The notes under the pieces were generated by a model. The model made no database searches. It saw nothing but the letters and a program-made list of their open reading frames with translations, and was not told where the DNA came from. 64,000 bases of DNA. Origin: Paenibacillus rhizovicinus. Lineage in GTDB: Bacteria; Bacillota; Bacilli; Paenibacillales; Paenibacillaceae. The first letter of the stretch is position 1. Each line of letters opens with the position of its first letter. Both the position numbers and the translations under genes were made by a program. The stretch is from NCBI RefSeq assembly GCF_010365285.1, contig NZ_CP048286.1:916001-980000 (forward strand), read 5' to 3'. Below, piece after piece: positions 59,246 to 64,000 of this stretch.

Positions 59246-60406
59246 TTATTCACAAACCGGTTCCGGGATATCGGCTTCGATTCCGAGCGTTTTATAGTAA
59301 ATGCGCTCGTATTCCGCCGTGATGAGATCGTTGCAGAACTGCCGGCGCGCACGGTTCAAGCACGCTTCGCGCACTTGGCGATACAAGGACTCGTTGCGCA
59401 GCAGCTTGATGGCATTGTACGCCATGTCCTCCGTATCGCCGATCGGCGAGAGGAATCCCGTCTCTCCGTGGGTTACCAATTCCGGAATGCCCCCGGCGAC
59501 AGAACCGATTGTCGGTACGCCGCAAGCCATCGCCTCCAGCGCGACCAGACCGAAGCTTTCCTTCTCCGAAGGCAGCAGCATGACGTCCGCAATGGATATG
59601 ACCTGCGCGACGTCGTCCTGCTTGCCAAGGAAATGAACCCGGTCTTGCAGTCCCCGCTGGGCAATCCATGCCTGCACTTTCGGCAGATCCGGTCCTTCGC
59701 CTACGAGCAGCAGCCGGCTTGGCACTTCTTTCGCGACTTTGGCGAAAATATCGACAACGTCCTGAAGCCGCTTGACCGGTCTGAAGTTTGAAATATGCAT
59801 CAGGATCTTCTCGTCGCTCGTTGCAAAATCGCTGCGCAGCGAGCTGCATTCGCGCGGGAAATAAACGCGTTTATCGACGAAATTATACGTAAGCTCAATA
59901 TCCTTCTCGATATCGAGCAGTTCTCTCGTTTCCCGAATGAGGTCTTTGGATACCGCCGTAACGGCGTCGCTCTTGTTAATCCCCATCCGAATCAGGTCTT
60001 TCAGCGATTCGTCCTGTGCCAGCACCGTGATATCGGTTCCGTGCAGCGTCGTCACCGTGCGGAGATCGCCGCCGACCATCTCTTTGGCCAAGTACGCGCA
60101 TACCGCATGGGGCACGGCATAATGCACATGAAGAAGGTCTAGCTTTTGCATTTTGATGACCTGCGCCATCTTGCTGGCAAGCGATAAATCGTAAGGCGGA
60201 TAACGGAACACGTAATAATCGTTTACTTCCACTTCATGATAAAAAATATTTTTCTGAAATTGCCCCAGCCTGAAAGGAACGCTGTGCGTAATAAAATGAA
60301 TCTCATGCCCTTTCTCCGCGAGCAGTTTCCCGAGTTCCGTTGCTACAACTCCGGAGCCGCCCAGCGTTGGATAGCATGTAATTCCGATTTTCAGTCTTCT
60401 TGCCAT
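59246..60406 (-). CDS. bshA: N-acetyl-alpha-D-glucosaminyl L-malate synthase
   Basis: BshA is the first bacillithiol enzyme; it joins N-acetylglucosamine from UDP-GlcNAc to L-malate. The 386-residue GT4 protein has LKIGITCYPTLGGSGVVATE, HVHYAVPHAVCAYLA, LMHISNFRPVKRLQDVV, and the nucleotide-sugar site LLPSEKESFGLVALEAMACG. The start is an ATG with GGAGGTG upstream; 8 further codons upstream are not conserved. It is separated from bshB1 by 74 bases. Confidence 0.95.
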   Translation of the reverse strand: MARRLKIGITCYPTLGGSGVVATELGKLLAEKGHEIHFITHSVPFRLGQFQKNIFYHEVEVNDYYVFRYPPYDLSLASKMAQVIKMQKLDLLHVHYAVPHAVCAYLAKEMVGGDLRTVTTLHGTDITVLAQDESLKDLIRMGINKSDAVTAVSKDLIRETRELLDIEKDIELTYNFVDKRVYFPRECSSLRSDFATSDEKILMHISNFRPVKRLQDVVDIFAKVAKEVPSRLLLVGEGPDLPKVQAWIAQRGLQDRVHFLGKQDDVAQVISIADVMLLPSEKESFGLVALEAMACGVPTIGSVAGGIPELVTHGETGFLSPIGDTEDMAYNAIKLLRNESLYRQVREACLNRARRQFCNDLITAEYERIYYKTLGIEADIPEPVCE

Positions 60407-60480
60407 GCGTTGCACCTCCAGTTCATTCACTACCTATGCCTATGCAGCGCCATCCCGGTTCTGCACGTACGATTATGCCT

Positions 60481-61179
60481 TTAAAATAAAGTTACTTCAT
60501 GAGGGCGGCGAATTGCAAATCCTTCCGCATACGCCCAGCCGCGCGTCTGGCCAAGCAGCATGTCCCGTGCTTCGACGCGCTGGACATAGCGATCCGTCAG
60601 CGGCGTCCGCACGCGGTCTTCGCCCGGCGCAGGCGGAGCGAATTGCGAACGATAAGCTTGCAGCGCGGCAAGCTTCGTTCCGATCTGTTCGCTAATATCG
60701 GTAATAAGACTCACGTCGCCGCTATCGTTAATATAATAATAGTACAACTGATCTACTTGAACGGGCGGCAATTCGGGCAAATAATTGCGCAGCTTCGCGT
60801 TGAAGACCGCTTCCTCGATCAGCTTGCTGCAGGCGACATGGTCCGGATGCCGATCGCTCCAGTAAGGCGCGAATACGACCCGGGGACGCAGCCGGCGGAT
60901 TTCGCCGACTACCGCTTTCAGCTGATCGGCGGAACCGGTCAATCCCCGGTCTGGCAAGCCTAATACGGAACGGTGCGATAGACCAAGCACCGCGGAAGCT
61001 TCGGCGGCTTCCTGCCGCCTCGTTTCCACGGTGCCGTTCGAAGACATTTCGGCTTCGGTCAAATCGCATATCGCGACTTTATAGCCCTTAGCCGTATGCT
61101 TGGCGATCGTTCCGCCCATGCCGATCTCGACATCGTCGGGATGGGCGCCGAATGCCAGAAAATCGACGGATTGCAGCAT
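60481..61179 (-). CDS. bshB1: Bacillithiol biosynthesis deacetylase BshB1
   Basis: BshB1 removes the acetyl group from GlcNAc-malate. The 232-residue LmbE-type zinc enzyme has FGAHPDDVEIGMGGT (A-H-P-D-D), DLTEAEMSSNGTVETRRQEA and YWSDRHPDHVACSKL, which hold the zinc and catalytic residues. Its start overlaps the mgsA stop as TAATG. It acts with BshA; the final enzyme BshC is not in this window. Confidence 0.94.
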   Translation of the reverse strand: MLQSVDFLAFGAHPDDVEIGMGGTIAKHTAKGYKVAICDLTEAEMSSNGTVETRRQEAAEASAVLGLSHRSVLGLPDRGLTGSADQLKAVVGEIRRLRPRVVFAPYWSDRHPDHVACSKLIEEAVFNAKLRNYLPELPPVQVDQLYYYYINDSGDVSLITDISEQIGTKLAALQAYRSQFAPPAPGEDRVRTPLTDRYVQRVEARDMLLGQTRGWAYAEGFAIRRPHEVTLF

Positions 61180-61595
61180 TACGCTTCACCTGGCTTATAT
61201 TTATGTACGAGCTCCCGCCATGCGAAATCGCCGCGTTGCAGCGCTCTCACGAGCAATTCGCCCGTCGCGACGTTCGTTGCAACCGGAATGCCTTGCACGT
61301 CGCATAAGCGAAGCAGGGCAATAATATCCGGCTCATGCGGCTGTGCCATTAGCGGATCCCGCAGGAAGATAATCAGATCCATTTCGTTTTGCGCTACGAG
61401 CGCGCCGATTTGCTGGTCGCCGCCGAGCGGGCCGGACATAAAGCGGTGAATGTTCAAGTTCGTCTGTTCCATAATCCGCAGCCCGGTCGTGCCCGTGGAA
61501 TATAGGTTATGTCCTTCGAAAACATGTTCGTATGCGGTAACAAAGTTCACCATTTCATCTTTTTTTCGATCGTGTGCAATAAACGCGATGTTCAA
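61179..61595 (-). CDS. mgsA: Methylglyoxal synthase
   Basis: MgsA converts dihydroxyacetone phosphate to methylglyoxal and phosphate. The 138-residue protein has [14 protein letters not shown], the phosphate-binding [21 protein letters not shown] with the catalytic Asp, and [15 protein letters not shown]. The start is a TTG (then NIAFIAHD) with AGAGGAG upstream; the open frame runs on into dapB but without conservation. It sits next to bacillithiol genes, and bacillithiol detoxifies methylglyoxal, so the order makes sense. Confidence 0.95.
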   Translation of the reverse strand: MNIAFIAHDRKKDEMVNFVTAYEHVFEGHNLYSTGTTGLRIMEQTNLNIHRFMSGPLGGDQQIGALVAQNEMDLIIFLRDPLMAQPHEPDIIALLRLCDVQGIPVATNVATGELLVRALQRGDFAWRELVHKYKPGEA

Positions 61596-61636
61596 CCCCG
61601 CCGCACTCCTCTCTTGATTATCCGATAGCTGACAGA

Positions 61637-62446
61637 CTACATGTCCATTACATGTTCGAAACCATATATAAGTCCGGAATACGTCATAACATTCTTGCAT
61701 GCCACGGCGACCCCTGGCATATAACCGGCGCGTTCATACGAATCGTGACGGATCTTCAAGGTTTGGCCGTAGCCGCCGAATACGACTTCCTGCTGAGCGA
61801 ACACGCCCGGCAGCCTCACGCTATGTATGCGAAACCCGTTATAATAACCGCCGCGTGCGCCTTCGATGACTTCTTTCTCGTCCGGATTGCCCTGACGCAG
61901 CTCTTGACGCGCTTCCGAAATCAATTCAGCGGTCTTAATGGACGTCCCCGACGGCGCATCCAGTTTCTGATCGCCGTGATATTCGATGATTTCCACATGA
62001 GGCATGTACTTGGCCGCTTCCGCAGCGAACTTCATCATCAGAATCGCGCCGATCGAGAAGTTCGGCGCTACCAATGCACCGATGCCTTTCTCCTTGCACA
62101 GCTCGTCCAATTCTTTCATTTGCTCTTGCGTCAGGCCCGTCACGCCCATGATCGGACGCACGCCGTGGGCGATCGAGATGATGGCGTTCCCATAGGCCGC
62201 ATGCGGAACCGTAAAGTCGACCATAACGTCCGCGTTCGCATCGCTAAGCGCGGTTTCCAGATCGGCTTGTACGGCTACGCCGCAAGGAGCAAGGCCGACG
62301 AGCGTTCCCGCGTCGACCGGACCCGTTGATCGGCTAATGGCCGCCGCCAGCGTCATACCTTCGTCTTGGAGCACCATTTTAACGACTTCGCGCCCCATGC
62401 GGCCATTAGCACCCATTACTGCTACTCGAATTTGTTCTGCAGCCAT
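61637..62446 (-). CDS. dapB: 4-hydroxy-tetrahydrodipicolinate reductase
   Basis: DapB reduces the ring intermediate in diaminopimelate and lysine synthesis. The 269-residue protein has the nucleotide loop [47 protein letters not shown], and the catalytic [18 protein letters not shown] (E-x-H-x-x-x-K-x-D-x-P-S-G-T). The ATG at 62446 has AGGTG 6 bases upstream; a start 9 bases before is also possible. It precedes mgsA by 41 bases. Confidence 0.96.
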   Translation of the reverse strand: MAAEQIRVAVMGANGRMGREVVKMVLQDEGMTLAAAISRSTGPVDAGTLVGLAPCGVAVQADLETALSDANADVMVDFTVPHAAYGNAIISIAHGVRPIMGVTGLTQEQMKELDELCKEKGIGALVAPNFSIGAILMMKFAAEAAKYMPHVEIIEYHGDQKLDAPSGTSIKTAELISEARQELRQGNPDEKEVIEGARGGYYNGFRIHSVRLPGVFAQQEVVFGGYGQTLKIRHDSYERAGYMPGVAVACKNVMTYSGLIYGFEHVMDM

Positions 62447-62451
62447 TCCAA

Positions 62452-62997
62452 TCACCTGTTCCTTTTCCGTTTGCTTCGATGACCGTATGCGCGCAGCGCT
62501 CTGCTTTTCCGCTTCAGCTCCGTATACAACCGGCTCGCGGCAGCATGCTCGGGGTCCAGCCGAACGGCTTCCCGCGCATAAGCAGCGCCTTCGTCGTATC
62601 TTCGCAGCGATGCATACACCGAGCCAAGCAGCAGCAGCGCCTCCATGTTCAGCGGATCCATGCGCGATGCCTCAATCAGCATCGACAAGGCATGTTCCGT
62701 GTTCGCAGGCGATTGCGATAACAGCTGTTCCGCTTCGCTGACCATCGCTTTCGCTTTGACCGTTTGCAGATGATACACGTACTCCTCATGCTCCGAATCC
62801 AGCAGCACGGCCTGTTCGGCGTAATGAAGCGCCTTCTGCCATTTGCCGCTGCGCGCACAGGTAATCGAGCATTTATAATAGACCGCTCCGTTGTCCGGTT
62901 CCAGCGCAATCGCTTCTTCGAACCGCCCGATCGCCTGTTCGTAATCGCCGCCAAGGATGGCTTCGTAAGCTTTTTTGATGCTGCTCTCTACGTCCAT
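62452..62997 (-). CDS. TPR-repeat protein
   Basis: The 181-residue soluble protein has an N-terminal helix and four or five tetratricopeptide repeats, including YEQAIGRFEEAIALEPDNGA, ALHYAEQAVLLDSEHEEY and GAAYAREAVRLDPEHAAASR. It ends in a basic tail of about 20 residues (KRKSRALRAYGHRSKRKRNR). AAGGAGGA precedes the ATG. It is inserted between the MazG-like gene and dapB, adjacent in Bacillus. Function unknown; the tail could bind RNA or membranes. Confidence 0.82.
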   Translation of the reverse strand: MDVESSIKKAYEAILGGDYEQAIGRFEEAIALEPDNGAVYYKCSITCARSGKWQKALHYAEQAVLLDSEHEEYVYHLQTVKAKAMVSEAEQLLSQSPANTEHALSMLIEASRMDPLNMEALLLLGSVYASLRRYDEGAAYAREAVRLDPEHAAASRLYTELKRKSRALRAYGHRSKRKRNR

Positions 62998-63063
62998 CCG
63001 CCCATCCTCCTTGTACACAGGTTGATGGTACAGCATATGTAGGAACACGTATTACGGTTCGGC

Positions 63064-63399
63064 TTACGGTTCGACGTTTTTTCTCGTCCACCGGTTTGCG
63101 TCCCGGGTATTGAACTTATTCATGACCCGATCATGCGCATCGGCCAGGTCGATACCAAGCGAATTGGCGAAGCAAACGACGATAAACAGGATGTCGCCGA
63201 GCTCCATTTCGATGGAGTTTTCCGCCTCGTCCGATTTTTTCGGTTTCTCGCCGTAGTGATGATTGACTTCGCGGGCCAGTTCCCCGACTTCCTCGCTCAT
63301 CCGGGCAAGCATCGACAGCGGGCTGAAGTAGCCTTCTTTAAACTGACCTATGTATGCGTCTACCTCTTTTTGTATGTCTGCGAGCGACTTTTGCGACAA
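63064..63399 (-). CDS. MazG-like nucleotide pyrophosphohydrolase (YpjD type)
   Basis: The 111-residue all-helical protein has the MazG metal site SEEVGELAREVNHHYG (E-E-x-x-E) and a second acid cluster in IEMELGDILFIVVCFAN (E-x-x-D). It probably hydrolyses non-canonical or housecleaning NTPs/dNTPs. It matches Bacillus YpjD in length and place, first in the dapB-mgsA-bshB1-bshA cluster. The start is a TTG with AGGGAGGAG about 10 bases upstream; the frame extends 8 codons further. Confidence 0.9.
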   Translation of the reverse strand: MSQKSLADIQKEVDAYIGQFKEGYFSPLSMLARMSEEVGELAREVNHHYGEKPKKSDEAENSIEMELGDILFIVVCFANSLGIDLADAHDRVMNKFNTRDANRWTRKNVEP

Positions 63400-63473
63400 C
63401 GTGCCAGCTCCTCCCTTTTGCATTGAGGTTTCCCTACATATGTTATATCAAACCGTTTCTGAAAACAATGCTT

Positions 63474-63502
63474 TTGACTTTCCCTTAGAATAGACATACT
63501 AT
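63474..63502 (+). promoter_or_regulatory. Candidate promoter of the yitT-family gene
   Basis: TTGACT (63474-63479), 17 bases, TACTAT (63497-63502), 50 bases upstream of the TTG start. The gap is divergent with the MazG-like gene. Confidence 0.45.
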
Positions 63503-63551
63503 GTCATAGCTATCATCATTACAGGAAGACTCGAAAGGAGCCCGTTCTGCT

Positions 63552-64000
63552 TTGAAAACCACAAGTTTGCAAATGCTTCGCAATCTGATTCCCGTCATGA
63601 TCGGGACCGCGATTTATGCATTTGGCCTCCACTATTTCCTGCTCCCCAACCAACTGATGGAAGGCGGCGTTACGGGGATCGCGATTCTGCTCAATTACGC
63701 GATGGGCTGGCCGCTGTCGATATCGACGCTCGTCTTGAACATTCCGCTGTTCGTTATCGGTTATCGCATCCTCGGTAAGTCCCATACGGGGTATACGGTC
63801 TTCGGAGCTGTATCGTTATCGGTCTTCCTCGCGCTAATGGAGAAATTGATTGCGATCGGCTGGGTCGTGCCGTTCCGTACATCCAACGATTACATACTGG
63901 CCGTACTCTATGCCGGCGTCACGCTGGGAACCGGCCTCGGTATCGTCTTCCGCTTCGGCGGCACGACCGGAGGGGTGGATATCGTCGCGCGCATCGCTTC
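63552..64000 (+). CDS. YitT family (DUF161) membrane protein, N-terminal part
   Basis: The frame is open to the right edge; 149 codons are visible. It shows a short basic start, four hydrophobic segments and family motifs LLPNQLMEGGVTGIAILLNY, NIPLFVIGYRILG and FRFGGTTGGVDIVARI. This is the YitT family; in Bacillus the related ypjC adjoins ypjD in the same place. The start TTG has GAAAGGAG 11 bases upstream. The C-terminal DUF2179 domain lies beyond the window. The function is unknown. Confidence 0.88.
   Translation, partial: MKTTSLQMLRNLIPVMIGTAIYAFGLHYFLLPNQLMEGGVTGIAILLNYAMGWPLSISTLVLNIPLFVIGYRILGKSHTGYTVFGAVSLSVFLALMEKLIAIGWVVPFRTSNDYILAVLYAGVTLGTGLGIVFRFGGTTGGVDIVARIA

Overview
The window looks like a chromosomal segment of a spore-forming Firmicute of the Paenibacillaceae (Paenibacillus/Cohnella type). 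The evidence is the gene content and order. The run mazG-like, dapB, mgsA, bshB1, bshA, cca, birA, panB, panC, panD, dinG, ypmB-like, asnS, dnaD is the Bacillus ypjD-to-dnaD order with insertions, and the ylbJ, coaD, rsmD trio is also Bacillus-like. The base composition is moderately high in GC, ribosome binding sites are strong AGGAGG types, and TTG and GTG starts are frequent. Most genes lie on the minus strand. I see no rRNA, tRNA or CRISPR array.

Layout. 1-1.6 kb: end of ylbJ, coaD, rsmD. 1.7-7.3 kb: a five-gene oligopeptide ABC transporter operon (oppABCDF type) with promoter, internal stem-loop and terminator. 7.5-11 kb: a membrane-anchored PrsA-like foldase and an operon of a D-2-hydroxyacid dehydrogenase with LrgA/LrgB-type membrane proteins. 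11.4-14.5 kb: a sulfatase and a sporulation-type sensor histidine kinase. 14.7-18.4 kb: glgC-glgD-glgA. 19-25.6 kb: a zinc alcohol dehydrogenase, two aldo/keto reductases, an MFS exporter diverging from an AraC-family regulator, and a second-type adenylate kinase. 25.7-38.4 kb is an accessory stretch: small unknown proteins, DUF2935, a DUF2238 membrane protein, a class A PBP, a YheC/D ATP-grasp protein, an RNase J, a putative SOS-regulated WYL-like miniprotein, an orphan endolysin-like glucosaminidase, a permease, a metallo-beta-lactamase-fold protein and a Fur/Zur regulator.

38.6-41.2 kb is the oddest stretch. It holds a very GC-rich nucleotide-sugar dehydratase homologue that has lost its catalytic tyrosine. 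A gene-free 1.2 kb follows, with a 26-27 bp minisatellite and two copies of a roughly 400 bp direct repeat. Each copy carries a 187 bp element bounded by 11 bp terminal inverted repeats.

41.2-64 kb is a dense, mostly co-directional housekeeping block. It covers replication initiation and asparaginyl-tRNA synthesis (dnaD, asnS), acetate metabolism (ackA with a 3-hydroxyacyl-CoA dehydrogenase), a minimal FtsH-like protease with a coupled membrane partner, and a tightly overlapping dinG-rex-mtaD-ypmB set. It also covers pantothenate synthesis (panBCD behind a structured leader), biotin ligase, CCA addition, bacillithiol synthesis (bshA, bshB1), methylglyoxal synthase, lysine/diaminopimelate synthesis (dapB) and a MazG-like pyrophosphohydrolase. 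The window closes inside a YitT-family membrane protein.

The strongest candidates for undescribed biology are the FtsH-like protease/partner pair, the MITE-like repeats, the LexA-box miniprotein, the panB leader RNA and the catalytically altered dehydratase. All calls come from reading the sequence; no database search was run.
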